A DNA stretch of 6,660 nucleotides from Candidatus Latescibacterota bacterium (GCA_022615275.1 JAKEHA010000322.1:1-6660), one strand, 5' to 3'; numbered from the stretch's first letter, positions 1 through 6,650 are shown. Numbers and translations: made by a program. The notes: generated from the letters alone by a model not told the origin.

Positions 1-771
1 CGCGTATTCGGCGGCAACCGCGGAATGAGCGCTACGCGCGACTTCCGCCACCTCGGCTACGATTGCCTGCTTCGCTTCCATGCGGCAGCCGTGTTCGAAG
101 CCGACGTCGAGGCCGTGGTCGACCGACTGCATCGCGGCGCGCACGGCCAGCGGGCCGTTGCGCAGGATGCGCAGTGCCGTCTTGCGCGCGGTCTCGATCA
201 GATCGGCGGGCGCCACCACCTGGCTCACGAGTCCGATGCGCAGCGCTTCCGACGCGTCGATCGCGCGCCCGGTCAAGATCAGGTCCATGGCGACGCCGCG
301 GCCCACGATGCGTGGCAGGCGCTGCGTGCCCGCGTAACCCGGTATTACTCCTAGAGTTACCTCGGGAAGCCCGACCTTTGCATTTTCGGAGGCGATCCGA
401 ATCGTGCACGCCATCGCCAGTTCGCAGCCGCCACCCAACGCGTACCCGTTGATGGCGGCGATGGACGGCTTACCCATCGTCTCCAGGCGGCGAAACACGC
501 TCTGCCCGAATTCCGCGGTGCGAGCGCCCGCTACCGGATCGAGTTTCGCGAGCTCCGCGATGTCGGCCCCCGATACGAACGACTTCTCGCCCGCGCCGGT
601 GACAATCAACACGCGCACGGCGTCGTCGGCTTCCGCGGCCGCCAACGCCTGGTCCAGCTCGCGCACGGTCTGCGCGGACAGCGCATTCAGCACGTCCGCG
701 CGATTGATGGTGACGGTCGCGATTCCGTCCGCGACCTGATACAGAATGTGTTCGAAGTCCAACGCGCTCAC
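1..771 (-). CDS. Enoyl-CoA hydratase (crotonase family), 3' end beyond the window
   Basis: Crotonase-type enzyme that hydrates crotonyl-CoA or other short 2-enoyl-CoAs to 3-hydroxyacyl-CoA in the cytoplasm. It starts with GTG at 771, directly abutting the TAG of the dehydrogenase gene, with an AGAGG site inside the last dehydrogenase codons, so coupled translation is likely. 257 codons are open to the left edge; the family is usually about 260 residues, so only the last few should be missing. Visible motifs are INR (22-24), GEKSFVSGADI (61-71, first oxyanion-hole strand), NGYALGGGCE (108-117, second oxyanion glycine) and GLPE (134-137). E117 and E137 match, with the same 20-residue spacing, the two catalytic glutamates of rat crotonase (Glu144/Glu164). 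GTQRLPR (148-154) is canonical. The body closely resembles clostridial Crt as I recall it. The odd part is the last 25-30 residues, which lack the usual EGMxAFxEKR signature although length and frame are kept. The exact acyl-chain preference cannot be read from sequence. Confidence 0.93.
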   Translation of the reverse strand, partial: MSALDFEHILYQVADGIATVTINRADVLNALSAQTVRELDQALAAAEADDAVRVLIVTGAGEKSFVSGADIAELAKLDPVAGARTAEFGQSVFRRLETMGKPSIAAINGYALGGGCELAMACTIRIASENAKVGLPEVTLGVIPGYAGTQRLPRIVGRGVAMDLILTGRAIDASEALRIGLVSQVVAPADLIETARKTALRILRNGPLAVRAAMQSVDHGLDVGFEHGCRMEAKQAIVAEVAEVARSAHSAVAAEYA

Positions 772-1623
772 CTACCTCTTCTCGTAGGAATAGAATCCGC
801 GCCCCGACTTGCGCCCCCAGCGGCCCGCCTGCACCATGCGGCGCAGGAGCACGGGCGAGGCGTACTTGGGCTCGCGGAACTCCGCGTACATCACGTCGGC
901 CGCGTGCAGCGTGGTGTCGAGCCCGACGTAGTCGAGGAGTGTGATCGGCCCCATCGGGTACCCGCAGCCGTGCACCATCGCCTTGTCGACGTCCTCTGGT
1001 GTGGCGATGCCGTCCTGCACCATGCGCACAGCGTCCAGCAGGTACGGGATCAAGAGCTTGTTGACGACGAAGGCGGGCGTGTCCGGGCACGTGATGGGCT
1101 CCTTGCCCAGCGAGAGTGCGAACTCACGGCTGGCGGCCATGACCGCGTCGGTGGTGGCGAGACCGCGGATGATCTCGACCAGCTTCATGATCGGCACCGG
1201 ATTGAAGAAGTGCATGCCGACCATGCGCTCGGGATTCTTCACCACGGTCGCGAGCTCGGTGACCGAAATCGAAGATGTATTGGTGGCGAGAATGGCGTCG
1301 TCGCGCACCAGGTCGGAGAGTTGCTTGAAGACCTTCTTTTTGAGCTCGGTATTCTCGGTGACGGCTTCGATGACGATGTCGCAGTCCTTGACCGCGTTCA
1401 CCTGGGTCGACGACGACAGGTTCTTCCTGACCGCCTCGATCTGCTCGTCGGTGACCTTGCCGCGCTTCTTGCCCTTCTCGAGCCAGTCTTGGATACTCGC
1501 GAGTCCCTTCTTCAGGATCTCCTCGTTGACCTCCACCACCACGGTCGTATAGCCGTTGAGCGCGCTCATCTGCGCGATGCCCGACCCCATCAGCCCGCAA
1601 CCGATCACTCCGACTTTCTTCAT
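772..1623 (-). CDS. hbd: 3-hydroxybutyryl-CoA dehydrogenase, NAD(P)-dependent
   Basis: Oxidises 3-hydroxybutyryl-CoA to acetoacetyl-CoA, or reduces it in the reverse direction. The 283 residues are the usual length of stand-alone Hbd/PaaH proteins (about 282). The N-terminal Rossmann fold shows GCGLMG (8-13), and an acidic residue, E31, ends the second strand where Asp is more usual. Catalytic positions fit the family: S117 in NTSS, H138 in GMHFFNP, E150 and N188 in PAFVVNK, the last opening the C-terminal helical dimerisation domain, which ends with GRGFYSY. The ATG at 1623 is chosen because the protein then begins directly at MKKVGVIGCG and has AAAGGA six bases upstream; the frame stays open further upstream but would overlap the preceding gene. 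It lies 17 bp after the second hydratase and its stop abuts the next hydratase start. Cofactor choice (NADH or NADPH) is not decidable here. Identification is secure; the symbol follows the clostridial name. Confidence 0.95.
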   Translation of the reverse strand: MKKVGVIGCGLMGSGIAQMSALNGYTTVVVEVNEEILKKGLASIQDWLEKGKKRGKVTDEQIEAVRKNLSSSTQVNAVKDCDIVIEAVTENTELKKKVFKQLSDLVRDDAILATNTSSISVTELATVVKNPERMVGMHFFNPVPIMKLVEIIRGLATTDAVMAASREFALSLGKEPITCPDTPAFVVNKLLIPYLLDAVRMVQDGIATPEDVDKAMVHGCGYPMGPITLLDYVGLDTTLHAADVMYAEFREPKYASPVLLRRMVQAGRWGRKSGRGFYSYEKR

Positions 1624-1629
1624 CTCCGT

Positions 1630-1635
1630 TCCTTT
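1630..1635 (-). promoter_or_regulatory. Ribosome binding site of the dehydrogenase gene
   Basis: AAAGGA lies six bases upstream of the ATG at 1623, inside the 17-bp gap between two genes. It decides the start against longer in-frame extensions that would run into the preceding gene. Confidence 0.75.
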
Positions 1636-1640
1636 CTCAC

Positions 1641-2384
1641 TTACTGATCCTTCCACTTGGGCGCGCGCTTTTCGAGAAACGCGCGCAATCCCTCGTCGGC
1701 GTCCTTGGACTTCATCAACGAATTCAGATACAGGGCTTCGACCTGCTTGAGCGCGGCGCCCACTTCGCCCGCGCCGATGCGGCACGCGCGTTTGACGTGG
1801 CTCGCGACCACGCGGCTCATGGCGCGGTAGCGCTCGACGGTCTCCGCGACGGCGGCGTCAAAGCGCGCGTGCGGGACCACACGGCTCACCAAGCCGGCGT
1901 CGTGCATCTCGTGCGCGCCCACGCGCGCGCCCGTGAGCAACAGGTCGATCGCGCGGCCGTACCCGAACGCGCGCGGCCACAAGACCGAGGCCACCGGCGG
2001 GAGCACGCCCACCTGTGACTCGGGCTGCCCGAACTCGGCGCGGTCGCTGGCGACCACGACGTCGCACAGGCACGCGAGCTCGCAGCCCCCGCCCAGCGCC
2101 ACCCCGTCCACCGCCGCCACCGCGATCCCTTCGAACTCCATCAGCGCGTCGAACACCGCCCGGAAGCTCGCGATCATCTCGGCCGCGTGCGGCTCGCGGT
2201 GCTCGCCGACGTCGACGCCGGCGCTGAACACGTCCCCCTCGGAGGTGACGAGCAGCACCTTGGCGCGCGCGGACTCGCGGATGGCGGCCGCCATTTCGCG
2301 CAGCATGGCCACCGTCAGCACGTTGACCGGCGGGTTGGCGATGGTGATGGTCGCGACACCGTCGGTGAACCCGTGCTTGAGCAT
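1641..2384 (-). CDS. Crotonase-family enoyl-CoA hydratase with divergent active-site loop
   Basis: A 247-residue crotonase homologue, slightly shorter than the usual 260. It carries NPPVNVL (17-23), FSAGVDV (53-59, first oxyanion-hole strand), DGVALGGGCE (93-102) and FGQPE (118-122). E102 and E122 match both catalytic glutamates of true hydratases, so hydratase activity is plausible. The C-terminus has the family signature DEGLRAFLEKRAP (230-242). The loop after the second glutamate is unusual: GVLPPVASVLWPR (126-138) replaces the common PGxGGTQRL. From memory, similar Pro/Ala-rich loops occur in proteins annotated as cyclohexa-1,5-dienecarbonyl-CoA hydratase, so the substrate may not be crotonyl-CoA; this is only inference. 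The ATG at 2384 is preferred because GGAAGGA lies just upstream; an ATG at 2396 is in frame but has no such site. It follows the thiolase by 26 bp and precedes the dehydrogenase by 17 bp, so it is the second operon gene. General acyl-CoA hydratase/isomerase is the safest label. Confidence 0.9.
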   Translation of the reverse strand: MLKHGFTDGVATITIANPPVNVLTVAMLREMAAAIRESARAKVLLVTSEGDVFSAGVDVGEHREPHAAEMIASFRAVFDALMEFEGIAVAAVDGVALGGGCELACLCDVVVASDRAEFGQPESQVGVLPPVASVLWPRAFGYGRAIDLLLTGARVGAHEMHDAGLVSRVVPHARFDAAVAETVERYRAMSRVVASHVKRACRIGAGEVGAALKQVEALYLNSLMKSKDADEGLRAFLEKRAPKWKDQ

Positions 2385-2387
2385 GCG

Positions 2388-2394
2388 TCCTTCC
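2388..2394 (-). promoter_or_regulatory. Ribosome binding site deciding the second hydratase start
   Basis: GGAAGGA ends three bases before the ATG at 2384. It falls inside the four codons that would be added by starting at the in-frame ATG at 2396, whose own upstream bases (GGGCCCT) are a poor ribosome binding site. This favours the shorter protein. Confidence 0.6.
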
Positions 2395-2410
2395 ATAGGG
2401 CCCGTGTCGA

Positions 2411-3595
2411 TCACGCGCGTTCCACGAGCATGGCCATGCCCATTCCGCCCGAGACGCACAACGTCGCCACACCCAACTTCGCCCCGGAGCGCACCATCTC
2501 GTGCACCAGTGTCACCACCACGCGCGTCCCCGAGCACCCGATGGGATGGCCGAGGCTGATCGAGCCCCCGTTGCGGTTCACGCGCTCGCGGTCGAAGCGC
2601 AGCTCGCGCTCGCACGCGATCACCTGGGCCGCGAAGGCCTCGTTCAACTCGATGACGTCGACCCGGCCCAAGTCGAGGTCGTTGCGCTCGAGGAGTTGGC
2701 GCACGGCCGGCACGGGACCGATCCCCATGCGGCGCGGCTCCACTCCGGTCGCGACGAAGTCGCGGATCCACGCGAGCGGCTTTTTCCCGGACGCCTTGAC
2801 CACCTGCTCCGAAGCGAGCACCACGGCGGCGGCACCGTCGGTGATGCCGGACGCGTTGCCCGCGGTAACGGTTCCGTCTTTCTTGAAGACGGGCGAGAGC
2901 TTCCCGAGACTCTCGGTCGTCACACCGTCGCGGGGATGCTCGTCGCGGCCCACGATCTTCGATTCGCCGCGCTCACCGGCCACGGTGACGTGAACGATTT
3001 CATCCGCGAAGAGGCCGGCCTTCGCCGCGCGTTCCGCGCGATTCTGGCTCATCGCCGCCCACGCATCCTGCTCGGCGCGCGTGATCTTGAATTCCTCGGC
3101 CAGCACTTCCGCCGTTTCGCCCATCACCATGTCGCACAGCGGGCACACGAACCCGTCGCGGTACATGTCGTCGACCAGCGGCGCGTGCCCGAGGCGGTAG
3201 CCCGCGCGCACGCGGTCCAGGAGAAACGGGACCTGCGACATGTTCTCCATGCCGCCCGTAATGACGAGCGAGGCCCGGCCCAGACGAATCGAATCGGCGC
3301 CGAGCGCGATCGCTTTGAGTCCGGATCCGCACGCGGCGTTGACGGTGAACGCGGGCACGGTTTCGGGGACGCCGGCGCGCACGCTCACCTGGCGCGCGGG
3401 ATTGGGGCCGTTGCCCGCCTGGCGGGCGTGGCCGAACCACAGTTCATCGACGTCGCCCGCGGCGACTCCGGACGACGCGATGGCTGCGCGCGCGACATCG
3501 GCGCCGAGACTCACCGCAGAATGATTCCGAAATGCACCGAGGAACTTGCCGATGGGGGTCCGTTTTGCATCGAGAATGGCGACGCGCGAGGACAC
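2411..3595 (-). CDS. Acetyl-CoA acetyltransferase (thiolase)
   Basis: Thiolase of 394 residues, the usual length for biosynthetic or acetoacetyl-CoA thiolases (about 390). It condenses two acetyl-CoA to acetoacetyl-CoA or cleaves 3-ketoacyl-CoA with CoA. The acyl-accepting cysteine is C89 in NAACGSG, followed by GGMENMS (114-120). C-terminal motifs are NEAFAAQ (318-324, with N318), GGSISLGHPIGCSG (343-356, with H350) and CVSGGMG (380-386, with the proton-transferring C380). All four catalytic positions are present. An unusual CPLC pair occurs at C151/C154 in the loop domain before MGETAE. The start is GTG at 3595: the protein then opens with the family-typical VAILDAKRTPIGKF and has AAGGGG three bases upstream. 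It is the first gene of the operon, with a promoter about 90 bp upstream. Chain-length preference is not decidable, but the downstream 3-hydroxybutyryl-CoA dehydrogenase suggests acetoacetyl-CoA. Confidence 0.95.
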   Translation of the reverse strand: MSSRVAILDAKRTPIGKFLGAFRNHSAVSLGADVARAAIASSGVAAGDVDELWFGHARQAGNGPNPARQVSVRAGVPETVPAFTVNAACGSGLKAIALGADSIRLGRASLVITGGMENMSQVPFLLDRVRAGYRLGHAPLVDDMYRDGFVCPLCDMVMGETAEVLAEEFKITRAEQDAWAAMSQNRAERAAKAGLFADEIVHVTVAGERGESKIVGRDEHPRDGVTTESLGKLSPVFKKDGTVTAGNASGITDGAAAVVLASEQVVKASGKKPLAWIRDFVATGVEPRRMGIGPVPAVRQLLERNDLDLGRVDVIELNEAFAAQVIACERELRFDRERVNRNGGSISLGHPIGCSGTRVVVTLVHEMVRSGAKLGVATLCVSGGMGMAMLVERA

Positions 3596-3598
3596 GTT

Positions 3599-3604
3599 CC
3601 CCTT
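3599..3604 (-). promoter_or_regulatory. Ribosome binding site of the thiolase gene
   Basis: AAGGGG lies three bases upstream of the GTG at 3595 and supports that non-AUG start. It is a partial match to AAGGAG, and the spacing is short. Confidence 0.55.
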
Positions 3605-3679
3605 CGAGTCCCGTTGGACGCGCCCTGTGCGAGGCCCGGGACCTGCAGATTAACGACTGCAATCTCAATAAGTTGCTCG

Positions 3680-3701
3680 CCCCGTAGCCTATCCGACGGG
3701 G
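3680..3701. promoter_or_regulatory. Operator-like inverted repeat around the -10 box
   Basis: CCCCGT (3680-3685) and ACGGGG (3696-3701) form a perfect 6-bp inverted repeat with a 10-bp centre containing the proposed -10 box TAGGCT of the thiolase operon. Position and 22-bp size suit a binding site for a dimeric repressor, such as the TetR or GntR family members that often control fatty-acid genes. No regulator gene is in the window, and a 6-bp GC-rich repeat can occur by chance. Confidence 0.3.
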
Positions 3702-3714
3702 TCCCGATCGTCAA
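3686..3714 (-). promoter_or_regulatory. Sigma70-type promoter for the acyl-CoA operon
   Basis: On the minus strand, TTGACG (3714-3709; five of six matches to TTGACA) is followed by exactly 17 bases and then TAGGCT (3691-3686; keeps the T, A and final T of TATAAT). Transcription would start near 3679, giving a leader of about 84 bases before the thiolase GTG. The site lies in the divergent gap, in one of the few less GC-rich stretches of the window. It was found by eye; the weak -10 box leaves room for doubt. Confidence 0.55.
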
Positions 3715-3794
3715 GAAAAACTAGGGGCTCGGGCCGGGGTTCGGTGCGCTCTTTGCAACGCGGCCGGGGGGTATGCGTACGCCCGCGTAATCCC

Positions 3795-6554
3795 ATGATT
3801 AAAAACACACTTGGAAACTGGGTCGACCGCTTTTGGCCGGACCGATTCGCGCGCATTGCACCGCTTGTCCGCCAGATCGTCTTCGCGCGGGTGGCGGCGA
3901 CGGTCCTGATGCTGCCCAGCGGGGTGGCGGCGGACGCGGTCCAGACCCAAACCGGGGCGTCCCCGCGGTCCTCGAGCGCGCGCATTTCCGACCCCACCGC
4001 GCGCGCCATCGAGCTCGACCTCGGGGGCGTCTTCCTGACCCAGAAGGAGTCGGGCTCGTACGCCTTCACCGACGCCCACGCCGGACTCGCCGCCTACCCG
4101 CTGATGGCCTCCATGTCGCTGGACGCGTTCTATGCCACCGGCAACAAGGGCGTGTTGAGCCAGGCCGTGTTCTCGATCGGGAGCTATTACACGTACCTGG
4201 TCACCGCCCACGACCGCGACGGCGACCGCATGGTCGAATCGGCGGCGCCGTGGGGCGGCAAGGACGCGCGCGCCGAAGACCCGGCCTACAACGCGCTCCT
4301 CGCCGTCGACCTGCGCGCACTCGCCCGCGCCAACGTCGAGCTGCGTCGCATTCTGCCGGCGCTCTACTGGTACGACAGTTCGCGCGCGGTTGCGCGCTCG
4401 GTGGTGACGGGTACGTTCGACGCGGATGCGAATTACTTCTTCCCGAACGATGCCGCCAGCAATCGCAGCGTTCGCCAGTGGAGCGCGCTCGCATCGCTGC
4501 CGGTCGTGTTCGACGAGTTCATCGGGACCAACCACGCCGACGCCGTCGTCTCCCGCCATCTGATGCGATGGGCCGCCGATTTCGCCGCGCGCGGGCCGGA
4601 CACCGAGGTCGGCCCGACGCAACGCGCGGTCGAGCGCCTGGCCGGCGTCACCGTGATGCGCGCCACCGGCCACGACGAGTCCGCCGACGCGCTTCGCGGG
4701 CTGCGGGTGCTGTCGAGCTCCACGTCGGAGTCGATCTCGCTCTACGCCACCGAGCGCGCCATGCTCGATCGCCCGCTCAAGGACCCCGACATTGCTCTCG
4801 ACCTGTTCTTCGCGGTCGCGCGCTGGTCGAAGAAATTCACCGACGTCGAGCTGGTGCGACTCGAGAAGTGCCTACCGGACGTGCGTTCGCTGGCGCGCGG
4901 CTTCCCCGAGTCGCCGGTGACCACCGGCGAGCAGGCGGTGCGCACGACCTACAGCGCCGTCTCCCTGCTGCGCGACAAGCTGCGTGCGAGCTCGTTCTGG
5001 TCGGCCGAGGATCGCGTCGCCTACCCGGGCGCGGACGCCACCCTCGCGACCAGCCGCCTTCTCGACGACGTTTCGGCGATGCTGCGGCGCGCCGAAAACG
5101 CCCTCCTCGCCCAGCGCTTCGGAGCCGCCGGTCTGCGCGTCACCACCCAGTTCCCGAAGAACAACTCGGTGATCGGCGAATTCGCCGTGCTCAATTGGGA
5201 GTTGAGTACGACGGGACGGACGGTCGACATCAAGAGCACGATGGCAGGCGTGTTCGGCGAAGCCCTCGCTCCCGTCAATGCCGGCAAGCCGCTCTCGATC
5301 ACACCGGAGGCTCCCAAGCGATTTGCGTCGCGCCACGCGCTCAAGGGGACGGCCGGCACGCTGCGCCTGGTCACCTACATGTTCACGGTCGAGGACGCGG
5401 CCGGGAACCGCGGGCGCTTCTACGTGGAGCGCTCGGTGTACGCGCACCCGCCGGTCGGGATCATGGCGCGCTTCCCGCGCGGTCGCGTGATCACCGGCGA
5501 ACGCGTGCCCATCGAGATCGATTTGACCCAGCGCGCGCGCAACACGGAACCCACCCGCTACTACTGGTTCAGCCCCAGCGGGCTGCGGCTGGCGGAAGGC
5601 AACCAAGGGACGTTCGCCGTGGGACCGGACGACACCACCGGCGCCACGCTCCACGTCGAGATCCCGACTCCGTGTCGGCCGGGTGTGTTTCCGTTCACCC
5701 TGAAGTTCTTGAACGGCGAGCGCGAGGCCGGGACGATTCAAGCCAGCTTGTTCAAGCCGTACCAGTGGGCGTTCCTGGGGCCCTTCGCGGGCGGCAACCT
5801 CGAAAAGAAGTTCCCTCCCGAGAACGGCATCGCGCTCTTGAACGCGTACAATGCCGGCAAGCGCAAGATCCAGTGGGCGCCGGTGCCCGCGGGCGCCACC
5901 GGGCCGCGCGGCGAAGTCGTGATGCGGAGGCTCGCCGAAGAGCCCGGTGTCAGCTACCTTTACACCGTGGTGTCGGTGGCGTACGAGACCGACATCAATG
6001 CGCGCCTGGTTTCGAATTGCCCGGCGGCACTGTTCTTGAACGGCCGCCGCGTGCTCGCGAACACGGCGGCGAGGGGCGACTCGACGGCGGCCCGGGTGCA
6101 CTTGCACGCCGACAAGAACCACGTCCTGGTCAAGGTGGTGGGCGACGCCGCATCGACGGTTTCGTTCGGGCTGGGCGACGACAACAACATCGCGGCCGAC
6201 GAGTTCAATAACGACCTCGTCGAGCTGGTCGAGGGCTATCAGGAACTGCTCGCGCGCGCTGAAGCCACGGACGACGTCCCCAAGGAGGCGCGCCGCCTGG
6301 TGACGTTCACGTACACGGATCCCAACGCGAGCGCGGTATCGGTCGTGGGAAGCTTCAACGGGTGGTCGCCGGAGACCCACCGGCTCCAGAAGGCGGCGGA
6401 CGGCGCGTGGGAACTGACGCTGTCACTGGCGCCGGGACGCTACTCGTATCGATTCCTGATCGATCAAAAGAAGCAGGTGCTGGATCCGTCCACGGAGATG
6501 ACGGAGCCGGACGGCTACGGCGGCCGGAACTCGGTCGTGGTGGTGAAGCGGTAG
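3795..6554 (+). CDS. Probable exported multidomain protein with C-terminal CBM48 glycogen-binding domain
   Basis: Protein of 919 residues, not recognised as a named family over its full length. Residues 33-46 (VAATVLMLPSGVAA) form a short hydrophobic stretch before possible signal-peptidase sites (AA or ADA, 45-48), but the preceding 32-residue arginine-rich segment is long. Residues about 66-445 look helical; HDRDGD (139-144) and PWGGKD (152-157) recall loops of (alpha/alpha)6 glycosidases such as GH63-like enzymes, yet no WxGxxW-type motif or sure catalytic pair is seen. Residues about 446-655 look like two beta-sandwiches. WAFLGPF (658-664) opens a probable jelly-roll with FLNGRRV. A helical linker (about 805-832) leads to a clear CBM48/AMPK-type domain (833-919) with GSFNGW (852-857) and GRYSYRFLID. 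The likely role is alpha-glucan binding or processing outside the cytoplasm. The ATG at 3795 is preferred over an in-frame GTG at 3744, though neither has a good ribosome binding site. Confidence 0.88.
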   Translation: MIKNTLGNWVDRFWPDRFARIAPLVRQIVFARVAATVLMLPSGVAADAVQTQTGASPRSSSARISDPTARAIELDLGGVFLTQKESGSYAFTDAHAGLAAYPLMASMSLDAFYATGNKGVLSQAVFSIGSYYTYLVTAHDRDGDRMVESAAPWGGKDARAEDPAYNALLAVDLRALARANVELRRILPALYWYDSSRAVARSVVTGTFDADANYFFPNDAASNRSVRQWSALASLPVVFDEFIGTNHADAVVSRHLMRWAADFAARGPDTEVGPTQRAVERLAGVTVMRATGHDESADALRGLRVLSSSTSESISLYATERAMLDRPLKDPDIALDLFFAVARWSKKFTDVELVRLEKCLPDVRSLARGFPESPVTTGEQAVRTTYSAVSLLRDKLRASSFWSAEDRVAYPGADATLATSRLLDDVSAMLRRAENALLAQRFGAAGLRVTTQFPKNNSVIGEFAVLNWELSTTGRTVDIKSTMAGVFGEALAPVNAGKPLSITPEAPKRFASRHALKGTAGTLRLVTYMFTVEDAAGNRGRFYVERSVYAHPPVGIMARFPRGRVITGERVPIEIDLTQRARNTEPTRYYWFSPSGLRLAEGNQGTFAVGPDDTTGATLHVEIPTPCRPGVFPFTLKFLNGEREAGTIQASLFKPYQWAFLGPFAGGNLEKKFPPENGIALLNAYNAGKRKIQWAPVPAGATGPRGEVVMRRLAEEPGVSYLYTVVSVAYETDINARLVSNCPAALFLNGRRVLANTAARGDSTAARVHLHADKNHVLVKVVGDAASTVSFGLGDDNNIAADEFNNDLVELVEGYQELLARAEATDDVPKEARRLVTFTYTDPNASAVSVVGSFNGWSPETHRLQKAADGAWELTLSLAPGRYSYRFLIDQKKQVLDPSTEMTEPDGYGGRNSVVVVKR

Positions 6555-6579
6555 GCCGACGAAGCGGCTCTGTGCATCC

Positions 6580-6650
6580 CCCGGCGGGTGGCGCTCGTGG
6601 GGCCCCCGCCGCGCCAGGCGGCGGGGTGACGAGTGACAGGACCCGCCGGG
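6580..6650. terminator. Three-tier nested inverted repeat, possible terminator
   Basis: The outer arms CCCGGCGGGT (6580-6589) and ACCCGCCGGG (6641-6650) pair perfectly over 10 bp. Inside, CTCGT (6594-6598) pairs with ACGAG (6629-6633), and the core CCCCGCCGC (6604-6612) pairs perfectly over 9 bp with GCGGCGGGG (6618-6626) around the 5-base loop GCCAG. That makes 24 Watson-Crick pairs in 71 bases, starting 25 bases after the stop codon. Position suggests transcription termination or mRNA 3'-end protection. No T-tract follows, so a standard intrinsic terminator is not shown; an intergenic repeat or small structured RNA is equally possible. Confidence 0.45.

Noticed and set aside
748..1647. 299-codon open frame on the plus strand opposite the 3-hydroxybutyryl-CoA dehydrogenase gene
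   Set aside because: His/Asp/Val/Leu-rich composition typical of the complement of a GC-rich gene, no recognisable domain, and it fully overlaps a secure gene.
1624..1785. N-terminal extension of the dehydrogenase to an upstream in-frame start at 1785
   Set aside because: It would overlap the end of the second hydratase, the added residues are Arg-rich and unlike the family, and the ribosome binding site and family-typical start are at 1623.
2385..2771. N-terminal extension of the second hydratase to 2771
   Set aside because: It lies within the thiolase gene and the added residues resemble no crotonase; the frame is open only because stop codons are rare in GC-rich DNA.
3646..3660. GCAG/CTGC mini-hairpin in the thiolase leader
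   Set aside because: A 4-bp stem is too short to support a regulatory structure.
3637..3706. CGGGACC (3637-3643) and GGTCCCG (3700-3706) inverted repeat
   Set aside because: Only 7 bp with 56 bases between, in GC-rich DNA; chance is a sufficient explanation.
2501..3724. 407-codon open frame on the plus strand opposite the thiolase gene
   Set aside because: It overlaps a thiolase with all catalytic residues present; its composition is that of an antisense shadow.
3715..3794. Promoter for the large plus-strand gene
   Set aside because: I found no -35/-10 pair with acceptable spacing on the plus strand; TTGCAA and TATGCG are only 13 bases apart.
3711..4673. 320-codon open frame on the minus strand opposite the start of the large gene
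   Set aside because: Low-complexity Arg/Gly/Val composition and no domain; it would also run into the promoter region of the thiolase operon.
4872..6380. 502-codon open frame on the minus strand opposite the large CBM48 gene
   Set aside because: Arg/Gly/His-rich shadow of GC-rich codons with no motif; the plus-strand frame carries clear domains across the same stretch.
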